Source: an uncultured Alphaproteobacteria bacterium (GTDB taxonomy: Bacteria > Pseudomonadota > Alphaproteobacteria > Puniceispirillales > Puniceispirillaceae). From it: a DNA stretch of 21,594 nucleotides. The stretch is from NCBI GenBank assembly GCA_937924895.1, contig CALEYP010000032.1:1-21594 (forward strand). Reading direction: 5' to 3'. A model generated the notes under the pieces. That model saw nothing but the letters and a program-made list of their open reading frames with translations, had not been told where the DNA came from and made no database searches. Shown here in pieces: positions 14,873 through 21,360 of this stretch; position 1 is the stretch's first letter, and each line of letters begins with the position of its first letter. A program made the translations under genes and the position numbers.

Positions 14873-15289
14873 ATGGTCTCAGCAACAGATGCACTGATCT
14901 TAGGCGGCACAGCCGCGCTCTATTTTATCCTAGGGGCGCTGTGGTATAGCCCTGTCTTATTTGGCAATCTCTGGATGAAGACCATCAATAAGACACCTGC
15001 TGACCTCAAAGATGGCCATAATATGATAGCCGCGATGAGTGTCTCTTATCTCGTTTGTCTGGCACAGGTCTTTGTCATGGCGATGGTGGTCACCCATCTC
15101 AAAGTACAATCGGTCATTTATAGCATGATTATTGGGGCCATGATTGCGCTTGCTTTTGGTCTGCTCTCAGCGGTGCGCTCTCATTTCTATGAGGCGCGCA
15201 ATCTGCGTCTGATGGTGATTGATCATGGCTATGATATTGTCGGTGGTGCGATGGCAGCCGGGCTGCTCACCGCTCTCTTACTGTCTTAA
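14873..15289 (+). CDS. DUF1761 family membrane protein
   Basis: A 138-residue integral membrane protein with four hydrophobic helices at about 7-26, 51-74, 80-100 and 117-137. The first helix ends in LGALWYSPVLFGNLW (20-34), the signature that marks DUF1761. The function of the family is unknown. The ATG at 14873 follows AAGGGGG with a 7-base spacing, and a terminator follows the stop codon closely, so it forms a single-gene unit divergent from msrP. No enzyme motif is visible. I am fairly sure of the family, not of any role. Confidence 0.85.
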   Translation: MVSATDALILGGTAALYFILGALWYSPVLFGNLWMKTINKTPADLKDGHNMIAAMSVSYLVCLAQVFVMAMVVTHLKVQSVIYSMIIGAMIALAFGLLSAVRSHFYEARNLRLMVIDHGYDIVGGAMAAGLLTALLLS

Positions 15290-15291
15290 TT

Positions 15292-15316
15292 AAAAAAGGG
15301 CCGCAGCCCCTTTTTT
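15292..15316 (+). terminator. rho-independent terminator after the DUF1761 gene
   Basis: AAAAAAGGG (15292-15300) pairs with CCCTTTTTT (15308-15316) around a 7-base GC-rich loop, starting 2 bases after the stop codon. The A and T runs make it usable in both directions, so it may also stop the convergent hydantoinase transcript. Confidence 0.85.
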
Positions 15317-15348
15317 GTAATCTTATATATCTCCCCATGGAGTAGTCC

Positions 15349-17352
15349 TTACGCAGAGGGCATGCCCGCGGCTTGGCTTTGAATCTGGGCTTCTATGAAC
15401 ATCATATTGCCATCCCCTAAATCCACCTCCTTGATGGTTTCCTGCTGGGTGAGCGCGACCTCTTCAGCCCCGGCGGCTTCGGCGCGTTTGCGGGCAATCA
15501 TATCAGCCGCCTCTCTTGCGAGTTGCAAGGCCTCATCTTGGTCATTCACATCTTTTGGACCTTCCGGTAAATGCACACGGAATCGGCCTTCACTTGGCTG
15601 GGTGACAGTGATCATCACACGTTGACGTACCGAGCCTGCTGCGGCGCCCACCGCGCCTGCCACATCCGCATGCTCAGGCACGATTAATTCGGCGCCTAGT
15701 AGCGCGGCAATGGCGGGATAATGCGTAGCGGCTGAGGCACCAAGCGCGACCAGCGGCACATCTAATCTTGTCTGTGAGGCGACCAGCGACTGGCTGTTAT
15801 TTTCTCCAAATAGGCTTGCTTTGATAAAGCTGTTTTGGCTAGCGGTGCCCTCGGCCCATCCATCTTGGGCAAGCGCGGCATCCAGCAAGGATAGGGCTGA
15901 ATTTTCGGCTAATTTATCCAAGGTGGCTTGCGCAATTTCCGCCTCATCTTGGGCGGCCGCATCCCCAATACCATTTTTCTGGCGGCTGATTAATTGTGCT
16001 CCCAATTTGGCAGCTTTGCCTTCAAATTCGGTAAATGTACCAAGCACATGGGCTGCATCTGTTGGCGTAAAGGCTGATAGCGCCAAGAGGCCGCGGCTAA
16101 TTAAGCGATCAATCGCCCCAAGCGCCACCTGTGATGTGGCAATCTCTGCCACAGGGGACGGACCTGCCGCTAGGGCAGCGGCGGCAAATTTCTGCTCGGC
16201 CTTGCTCAGCCATTCTGGAATCCCATTTGGCATCAGCGGCATCACAAACCGGCCATCTGTGGCTTGTGGCACAGGGTTGTTTAATTGTGTTTCAAGATGG
16301 GTAATGGCCTCTGGCCAATCCCGCGCTAATAAGGATAAAGGAATGGCGCGGCGCGGCCCTAATTGCAAACCTTTGGCAAGGCCTCTTGTCAGCGGCGTCA
16401 CTTCTGAATCACCGCCAAGGCCAGAGGTGCGAATATCCGCCGCCTCAACCATCGTCCGCCAGCCGCCAACATAGGCGCCATCAGCATTCAGCCCAGGCAC
16501 CCCGTCCCGGAGATAAGCAATATCTGTTGTTGTTCCGCCAATATCAGACACGAGGGCCGTTTTGGCCCCTGCAAGGAAGGCAGCGCCTGCTTGTGATGCA
16601 GCAGGGCCTGATAATACGGTTTCTACAGGACGGCTACGGGCGAAATCAGCATGGATAAGAGACCCATCACCCTTCACCACCATTAAATCGCCACCAATTG
16701 ACAGCTCTTGCATCTTTTGTTCAGTCGCTGCCACTAGCCGTTCTAGCAGATTGATCAATCTGGCATTCAGCATTGCGGTCAGCGCGCGGCGGGGCCCGCC
16801 AAGGCTCGATGATAATTCATGTGAACAAGTCACAGGCAAGCCTGTCATCTCACGCAAAATCTCTTTTGCCGCCAGCTCATGATCAGGGTTGCGCGTGGCA
16901 AAATGTCCCGCAACAGCAAAGGCTGATACATCAGATTGCAAAGCTGTGGCCTGCGCCCGCAAATGATCCCTATCAAGGGCCGCTTGCTGCGCGCCATCAT
17001 TGCGATGACCGCCTGTGATGAAACAGGCCGGGTCTGTACCAAGCGCTTTGGCGAGGTCAGCGCGCTCCAACGCCCCTTCATCAAACCCAATGAGGATAAG
17101 CCCCACACGGCCGCCCACACCTTCAACCACGGCATTTGTCGCCAAGGTGGTAGAGAGCGAAACAAGCGAGATATCCGCAGGATTGCCGCCCCATTCACTG
17201 AGCACAGCCGCCATGGCCCCACCCACACCAATCGCCAGATCATGGCGGGTGGTTAGCGATTTTGCTTTGGCAAGTAATGTACCGCTTTCCGTGTCAACAA
17301 GTGCCGCATCGGTAAAGGTGCCGCCTGTATCTAATCCAACAATCAGGGCCAT
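15349..17352 (-). CDS. HyuA-type hydantoinase/oxoprolinase family protein
   Basis: A 667-residue ATP-dependent amidohydrolase-family subunit related to N-methylhydantoinase A and 5-oxoprolinase. It shows the two acetate/sugar-kinase-like phosphate loops: GLDTGGTFTDAALVD (6-20) at the start of the N-terminal domain and SDIGGTTTDIAYL (269-281) in the second domain, with GLGGDSEV (311-318) after it. GDLMVVKGDGSLI (221-233) and the AASQAGAAFLAGA segment (251-263) also fit. The C-terminal part (about 500-667) is poorly conserved and ends in a Glu/Ala-rich segment. HyuA proteins normally work with a HyuB subunit, and none is adjacent. It starts 57 bases after a class I glutamine amidotransferase on the same strand, so the two probably share a transcript. 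The substrate is unknown; a cyclic amide or an ATP-driven ring opening is what the family suggests. Confidence 0.9.
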   Translation of the reverse strand: MALIVGLDTGGTFTDAALVDTESGTLLAKAKSLTTRHDLAIGVGGAMAAVLSEWGGNPADISLVSLSTTLATNAVVEGVGGRVGLILIGFDEGALERADLAKALGTDPACFITGGHRNDGAQQAALDRDHLRAQATALQSDVSAFAVAGHFATRNPDHELAAKEILREMTGLPVTCSHELSSSLGGPRRALTAMLNARLINLLERLVAATEQKMQELSIGGDLMVVKGDGSLIHADFARSRPVETVLSGPAASQAGAAFLAGAKTALVSDIGGTTTDIAYLRDGVPGLNADGAYVGGWRTMVEAADIRTSGLGGDSEVTPLTRGLAKGLQLGPRRAIPLSLLARDWPEAITHLETQLNNPVPQATDGRFVMPLMPNGIPEWLSKAEQKFAAAALAAGPSPVAEIATSQVALGAIDRLISRGLLALSAFTPTDAAHVLGTFTEFEGKAAKLGAQLISRQKNGIGDAAAQDEAEIAQATLDKLAENSALSLLDAALAQDGWAEGTASQNSFIKASLFGENNSQSLVASQTRLDVPLVALGASAATHYPAIAALLGAELIVPEHADVAGAVGAAAGSVRQRVMITVTQPSEGRFRVHLPEGPKDVNDQDEALQLAREAADMIARKRAEAAGAEEVALTQQETIKEVDLGDGNMMFIEAQIQSQAAGMPSA

Positions 17353-17409
17353 ATTTCAGTTCCAGCTTTCAAAGGGGGGCAAACAAATTGCAGCGCCCCA
17401 GTGGCGGGA

Positions 17410-18132
17410 TCAGCTGCGGCAATTTGTGAGGAAAAAAGAGACAAGCCATTGCCCAACCTGTGCGCCATCATGTGACAAGGCGAGGCTGCGCGATGCGGTC
17501 TCTGCCACCTCTTGCCCCATATCTTGTCCTCTGATTGCCAACAGCTCATGCACATAATCCTTGTCAAATTCAGGGTGACCCTGAAAGGTAAAGACTTTAT
17601 CCCCCATCGCAAAGGCCGCATGGGGGCAAAATTCATCACCCGCTAAATTAGTGGCACCTTCTGGTAATTCAATCACCTGATCTTGATGCACATATAATAG
17701 ATCTAATCTATCCGATGCCCCTGTCATCCAGTCTAGAGTTTCCACGACATTGACTGTGCGAATGCCGACACCCCAGCCTTTTGGTGATTTGACAACTGTC
17801 CCGCCCAAGGCTTGCGCAATCGCCTGATGGCCAAAGCAGATCCCCACCTGCGGAATGCCAAGCGCAAAAGCATCTCTGATAAATTGCATGAGAGGCGCGA
17901 TAAAGGGCAGATCTTCATAGACCCCGTGGCGTGAGCCGGTAATCAGATAGCCGTCAAATTCTGTGACTTTGTCAGGAAACACACCATCTACCACAGCAAA
18001 ATGATGCAGCGTGATCGCCTCACTACCCTCTTGTGACAGCAGCAGGTCATCAAACATTGTGGGATAGCTGCGCAAATGTGAGGGGAGTGCCGGATTATTA
18101 TGGCCTGTTTGCAACACAGCAATCTTGATCAT
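17410..18132 (-). CDS. class I glutamine amidotransferase-like protein
   Basis: A 240-residue stand-alone member of the GMP-synthase-like glutamine amidotransferase group. The triad is intact: Cys99 in VGICFGHQAIAQALGG, and His186 and Glu188 in FQGHPEFDKDY. GYLITGSRHGVYED (61-74) is the usual oxyanion strand region. So it can probably hydrolyse glutamine or a gamma-glutamyl amide in the cytoplasm, but the acceptor is unknown. The ATG at 18132 is chosen because MIKIAVLQTGHNN is the natural domain start and GGGGGT sits just upstream; an in-frame ATG at 18147 would add MGGDV. It lies between the ribbon-helix-helix gene and the HyuA-type gene on the same strand. No synthase domain is attached. 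Confidence 0.88.
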   Translation of the reverse strand: MIKIAVLQTGHNNPALPSHLRSYPTMFDDLLLSQEGSEAITLHHFAVVDGVFPDKVTEFDGYLITGSRHGVYEDLPFIAPLMQFIRDAFALGIPQVGICFGHQAIAQALGGTVVKSPKGWGVGIRTVNVVETLDWMTGASDRLDLLYVHQDQVIELPEGATNLAGDEFCPHAAFAMGDKVFTFQGHPEFDKDYVHELLAIRGQDMGQEVAETASRSLALSHDGAQVGQWLVSFFLTNCRS

Positions 18133-18171
18133 CACATCACCCCCCATCTTACCTGATAACTTTTTTGGTTT

Positions 18172-18191
18172 ATCTCACTGGTCCATGAGAT
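18172..18191. repeat. inverted repeat upstream of the amidotransferase gene
   Basis: ATCTCA (18172-18177) and TGAGAT (18186-18191) form a perfect 6-bp inverted repeat with an 8-base spacer, 39 bases upstream of the amidotransferase start. There is no T-run on either strand, so it is more likely an operator or weak RNA hairpin than a terminator. Confidence 0.3.
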
Positions 18192-18195
18192 CAGC

Positions 18196-18441
18196 CTAGC
18201 GAGCTTCGATGTCACTGCCAAGCCTCTCTGTTGCGGCCCATGCCCTGTCTTTTACCTGTTGGAACAGATAGACCCGAATAGCAGATGACAGACCTGTTGT
18301 CCGCGCTCTATCAATCTCAGCCACAAGGCTGGCAAGTGACCGCTCTTGTGCGGCGGCTTCCTCTTTCAGCGCCTCCCAAAACACATCTTCTAGGCTGATA
18401 GATGTGACATGACCTTGAATGGTTAGGCTATGTTTCTTCAT
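18196..18441 (-). CDS. ribbon-helix-helix domain protein (RHH_4 type)
   Basis: An 81-residue protein matching the small ribbon-helix-helix family common in alphaproteobacteria. The beta strand is HSLTIQGHVTSISLE (4-18); the helices are EDVFWEALKEEAAAQ (18-32) and SLASLVAEIDRAR (35-47), followed by LSSAIRVYLFQQVKDRA (51-67). The fold suggests a dimeric DNA-binding protein, but targets for this family are not known. The ATG at 18441 follows AAGGACAAGGAT. It starts 20 bases after the RNA methyltransferase stop codon on the same strand, so the two are very probably cotranscribed. It is not paired with a recognisable toxin gene, so a toxin-antitoxin reading is not supported. Confidence 0.82.
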   Translation of the reverse strand: MKKHSLTIQGHVTSISLEDVFWEALKEEAAAQERSLASLVAEIDRARTTGLSSAIRVYLFQQVKDRAWAATERLGSDIEAR

Positions 18442-18461
18442 ATCCTTGTCCTTGGGGCCCG

Positions 18462-19856
18462 TTATGTCAGCTCTTTGGAAAAGCGTGCCACAAGCTCAAC
18501 ATGCGGGCTCATAATGAATTGATCAACCACCCGGATCCAATCACAAGCATAGCCACCAGCCACAAGATGCGCGGCATCTCTTGCAAAACTATGCGGGTTA
18601 CAAGACGCCATGACCACCACAGGCACCGCGCTATCGGCAAGGATTTGCACCTGCGCTTGGGCGCCAGCGCGTGGCGGGTCCAAAATCACCGCATCAAATT
18701 GGTCGCATTCGGCGCGTGTCAGAGGTGCTTCAAATAAATTGCGCGTTTTTGTCCGCAGCCTGTCGCCACATCCGGCCTTATCAGCGATTTGCTGGAACGC
18801 ATCAACCGCTTCGGCCCCTAAATCATAGCCCGCTATCAGCTCTGGCATGTTGGGGCGAAATAACAGAGGCGCGCTTAATGTGCCAACCCCACAAAAGAGA
18901 TCAGCAATCCGCATCTGCTCTCCTACCGCCTCATAGACATCTTGCTGCATCACTTGCTCAGCCTCTGGCACGGCTTGCAAAAAGCTATTGGTCGGGACTG
19001 AGAGCGTGATTGACCGGCTATCATTATGGGGCAATGCCCATGGGATGACAGGCGGCTGATGCGCGAGCGCCAAGGTCAGCGGCGCGCCAGCAATCCCGAT
19101 ATGAAGTCGCAAAATCGCAAGGTCAGCAGCCGCGTCACTCAGCATAGCAATCACATCGCCTGCCACATCTTCGGCTAGCGTGACTGTCACGTCACAGCCT
19201 TGACCCGTCACTGTCACCTCACATTCCCCATGCGCCCCGGCTGGTAGGCGGCCAAACATCACCTCCAGACCTGGTAAAAGCGCCATAATATCGGGGTGCA
19301 AAATCACACAACCTGTTGGTGGGGTGATATGGTGGCTGTCTTTTTCTCTGAAGCCAACAATCACCGCGCGGCTTGTCACGCGAAAGGCAAGGCGCGCACG
19401 GCGACGCGATTGACGCTGGCTGAAATAAGGGGGGCGCCACTCTCCCACATGCACGCCAGCGCGGTCTATCACTTGGCGGACCATGTCAATTTGCCAGCCT
19501 TCATAGGCGTTTTGGCTCATATGGCCCAGCTGACAGCCCCCGCATTGGCCATAGACAGCGCAGGGTCCGTCTTGGCGCTCTGCCGCTGGTGTTTCTAATT
19601 CAACAAGATCGGCGAAAATCCCCTGCTTTGTGAGGCGTTTGGGCTGCACAATCACCTGTTCTCCTGGCAGGGTGAAGGGCACAAAAACAGCATGCGTCGC
19701 CTCTTCGTAATTATGGGTATAGTTGGCCTGTCCAACGCCATCGCCGCGGCTGCCAATATGGGTGATTGTCACCTGAAGGGGGGCCGCATTTTTGGGTAAT
19801 TGTCCGGCTGGTTTTGGGGCTTTAGCCCGGCGCCGGGCAGCAGGGTGGCGTCTCAT
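18462..19856 (-). CDS. TrmA/RlmD-family RNA 5-methyluridine methyltransferase
   Basis: A 464-residue SAM-dependent methyltransferase that makes 5-methyluridine in RNA, most likely 23S rRNA. A basic N-terminal tail (RRHPAARRRAKAPK) precedes a TRAM domain (about 27-85), and a 4Fe-4S cluster site follows with Cys99, Cys105, Cys108 and Cys183. The catalytic domain shows NSFLQAVPEAEQ (290-301), the SAM loop IADLFCGVGTLSAPL (317-331), LDPPRAGA (392-399), the nucleophile Cys419 in VMASCNPHSFARD, and the general base Glu454 in HVELVARF. All catalytic residues are present. Whether the target is U1939 (RlmD-like), U747 (RlmC-like) or both cannot be told. The ATG at 19856 follows AAGGATAG. It lies 71 bases after the S24 repressor gene and 20 bases before the ribbon-helix-helix gene. 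Confidence 0.92.
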   Translation of the reverse strand: MRRHPAARRRAKAPKPAGQLPKNAAPLQVTITHIGSRGDGVGQANYTHNYEEATHAVFVPFTLPGEQVIVQPKRLTKQGIFADLVELETPAAERQDGPCAVYGQCGGCQLGHMSQNAYEGWQIDMVRQVIDRAGVHVGEWRPPYFSQRQSRRRARLAFRVTSRAVIVGFREKDSHHITPPTGCVILHPDIMALLPGLEVMFGRLPAGAHGECEVTVTGQGCDVTVTLAEDVAGDVIAMLSDAAADLAILRLHIGIAGAPLTLALAHQPPVIPWALPHNDSRSITLSVPTNSFLQAVPEAEQVMQQDVYEAVGEQMRIADLFCGVGTLSAPLLFRPNMPELIAGYDLGAEAVDAFQQIADKAGCGDRLRTKTRNLFEAPLTRAECDQFDAVILDPPRAGAQAQVQILADSAVPVVVMASCNPHSFARDAAHLVAGGYACDWIRVVDQFIMSPHVELVARFSKELT

Positions 19857-19927
19857 GATCTATCCTTATGATAAGCAGCTTGCCTCAGCCATAGCATAAA
19901 AGAACGGCCCTGTCTCAGAGGTGGCGC

Positions 19928-20668
19928 CTAAATCTGTCGTGAAATCCAAATCACACGCCCTAAGAGCCGCACCTCATCAAGCCGCGCACGGTAAGAGGGA
20001 TAGTCTCCATTGGCTGAGATAATCCGCCATTTTGGGCCCTCTGGCCCTGCCACCAATGATAGATGTTTGACCACCAGCCCCAGCCCATCATCTAACACAT
20101 AAATCCCCTCAGGATGTGGTGGGTGTAGTTCAGGGTTGCGTACGCTCTCATCCCCTTGATCAAGCATAATCATATCGCCATCTGCCAGAAGCGGCGCCAT
20201 GGAATGACCGCGCACATACAGCAAAGCCAGCTGATGCACCCCATGGGGGGCAAGCCCTCTTAGAAACGAGGCGGGAAAGGCAAAAGGCGTGCTCTCTTCT
20301 GTCTCATCGGCAAAGCTGGCATGGCCGGCCGCTGGTCGCAAGGATAAGATCGGCACCTCCAGTATATCGGCCATCGCATGGCGTCCCACAAGCTGGTCAT
20401 CTGGCCGCAGCGCACTTTCATCAATGTCCAATAAGGCCGCCAGCTGATAGCGTTCAGATTCGGGTAAGAGCCGCGGCGATCCGCGCGTGACATATTGATG
20501 CAAATAGGCGGCATTACGCCCCAGCGCCCGCGAGAGAGAGGCCAGCGAATGGCCGCTCGCACCGCGCTTAGTCAGTGCCAGCAACGTGGCCCGTTCAGGG
20601 CTTAGCCCTGATGCTTCCTCTGCTATTGCCCTGTTATCGGCGCTATTAGGGGCTTGTGCCTCATTCAT
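19928..20668 (-). CDS. S24-family (LexA/CI-like) transcriptional repressor
   Basis: A helix-turn-helix protein fused to a LexA-type self-cleavage domain, 246 residues from the ATG at 20668. The DNA-binding part is HSLASLSRALGRNAAYLHQYVTRG (about 40-63) followed by LPESERYQLAALLDIDESAL. The C-terminal domain has the catalytic Ser156 in VRGHSMAPLLADGDMIML and Lys201 in LVVKHLSL, and an Ala-Gly pair (114-115) sits where LexA-type repressors are cut. Relatives occur both as stand-alone chromosomal regulators in alphaproteobacteria and as phage repressors. An in-frame ATG at 20725 would add 19 basic residues, but it has no usable ribosome site; AAAGG lies seven bases before 20668. Dyads overlapping its own promoter and the divergent one argue for autoregulation and control of the genes to the right. 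Confidence 0.88.
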   Translation of the reverse strand: MNEAQAPNSADNRAIAEEASGLSPERATLLALTKRGASGHSLASLSRALGRNAAYLHQYVTRGSPRLLPESERYQLAALLDIDESALRPDDQLVGRHAMADILEVPILSLRPAAGHASFADETEESTPFAFPASFLRGLAPHGVHQLALLYVRGHSMAPLLADGDMIMLDQGDESVRNPELHPPHPEGIYVLDDGLGLVVKHLSLVAGPEGPKWRIISANGDYPSYRARLDEVRLLGRVIWISRQI

Positions 20669-20753
20669 CCTCTTGCCTTTATCTGATGCCGCTCGTGATG
20701 CAGTTTTGCCGGCATGATGCCTCATCCTAGGAAGTAGGCTGCGCTCCTCCTAC

Positions 20754-20769
20754 CTATCCAAAAGGATAG
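20754..20769. promoter_or_regulatory. candidate operator 1, perfect dyad in the repressor leader
   Basis: CTATCC-AAAA-GGATAG is a perfect 16-bp inverted repeat just downstream of the predicted repressor transcription start and just upstream of the divergent promoter. Its arms share GGATA with operator 3 but in the opposite arm order. Its centre is 27 bp from that of operator 2. Confidence 0.5.
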
Positions 20770-20770
20770 C

Positions 20771-20799
20771 TTGTCTTATCATAGTAAAAATCCTATATT
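20771..20799 (+). promoter_or_regulatory. candidate promoter of the DUF6362-like gene
   Basis: TTGTCT (20771-20776) and TATATT (20794-20799) are spaced by 17 bases (4 of 6 and 5 of 6 matches). The spacer and the first bases of the -10 overlap operator 2. The leader would be about 84 bases long. Confidence 0.45.
20781..20796. promoter_or_regulatory. candidate operator 2, shared by the divergent promoters
   Basis: ATAGTA-AAAA-TCCTAT has the same 16-bp layout as operator 3 (ATAGGA-N4-TCCTAT), with one changed base in the left arm. It covers the -10 element of the repressor promoter and reaches into the -10 of the divergent one, so one bound dimer could block both. Confidence 0.55.
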
Positions 20800-20809
20800 C
20801 AAAAATCAA
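20781..20809 (-). promoter_or_regulatory. candidate promoter of the S24 repressor gene
   Basis: On the minus strand TTGATT (20804-20809) and TACTAT (20781-20786) are spaced by exactly 17 bases, with 4 of 6 matches each. The -10 lies within operator 2, as expected for a self-repressing gene. Confidence 0.45.
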
Positions 20810-20889
20810 CTCTCTTTTTTAATGGTGGTTTCTGACAGGCGTGGGTGAGGAAAAGAGGTCATGACGCTCTTTGCTTTGGAGGTATCTAC

Positions 20890-21309
20890 ATGTCACATCC
20901 CCCTTTATCGGCGGTTGAACGCACCGCGCTCAAAACGCGTCTCACAAGCTGTTTTGAGACATTATCAGCGCTGCCAGATACGTCGCAAACACGCCCCCAA
21001 GGATTTCTGTCACATTGGCCAGAGATGAGGCGTAGCGCTAAAAATGGTGCGATTCTTCATCGGGCTGTCGCACGGCCACGCCCGAGCCCAGAGGCGATTT
21101 CTGATTGTGAGCGTCTGCTAGATGCGCTGTATGATCTAACGCCCTTTCAACGCCAGCTATTAATCGCGCGTGCGGCCCATCTGCCGTGGCAGGCTTTGAT
21201 GGCGCGATTTGGGAAATCACGCACCCATATCACACGGCTCCACCTCATCGCTTTGGCTGATTTAGCCAGCCGTTTACAGGTACGCGCCACACAAAAAACA
21301 GAGGCATGA
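20890..21309 (+). CDS. DUF6362-like helix-turn-helix protein
   Basis: A 139-residue protein from the ATG at 20890, which has a near-perfect ribosome site (GGAGGT, 20878-20883) six bases upstream; a longer frame from 20845 lacks one. The C-terminal half reads SPEAISDCERLLDALYDLTPFQRQLLIARAAHLPWQALMARFGKSRTHITRLHLIALADLASRL (66-129). This has the layout of DUF6362: a helical lead-in, then an ARAxxxPWxxLxxRFGxSRT helix-turn-helix similar to sigma region 4. The N-terminal part contains HWPEMRRSAKN (42-52), also usual for the family. DUF6362 proteins are frequent in alphaproteobacterial prophages. The gene is divergent from the S24 repressor and ends 51 bases before the next gene. The function is unknown; a DNA-binding role in packaging or regulation is possible. 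Confidence 0.65.
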   Translation: MSHPPLSAVERTALKTRLTSCFETLSALPDTSQTRPQGFLSHWPEMRRSAKNGAILHRAVARPRPSPEAISDCERLLDALYDLTPFQRQLLIARAAHLPWQALMARFGKSRTHITRLHLIALADLASRLQVRATQKTEA

Positions 21310-21321
21310 GTCATTTTTGAC

Positions 21322-21350
21322 TTGACAAATGGCACAAAATAGGATATTTC
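21322..21350 (+). promoter_or_regulatory. candidate promoter of the gene at the right edge
   Basis: A consensus TTGACA (21322-21327) and TATTTC (21345-21350) are spaced by 17 bases. The -10 is weak and lies inside operator 3. The predicted start is only a few bases before the ATG at 21361, so the message may be leaderless. Confidence 0.45.
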
Positions 21351-21355
21351 CTATT
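21338..21355. promoter_or_regulatory. candidate operator 3, perfect dyad before the edge gene
   Basis: AATAGGA-TATT-TCCTATT is a perfect inverted repeat with 7-bp arms. It covers the -10 region of the promoter in front of the gene at 21361 and nearly repeats operator 2 (12 of 16 bases identical in the core). Confidence 0.6.
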
Positions 21356-21360
21356 ATACA

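Noticed and set aside
17374..17399. G-run and C-run between the amidotransferase and hydantoinase genes as a terminator
   Set aside because: Only four perfect G-C pairs form, with a 16-base loop and a short T tract; too weak to call.
18196..18441. Ribbon-helix-helix gene as an antitoxin
   Set aside because: No small toxin-like gene is adjacent; the neighbours are an RNA methyltransferase and an amidotransferase.
20861..21028. 55-codon frame starting at an ATG with an AGAGG site, overlapping the start of the DUF6362-like gene in another frame
   Set aside because: It overlaps the gene with the better GGAGGT site and shows no recognisable protein pattern; a leader peptide role cannot be excluded but is not supported.
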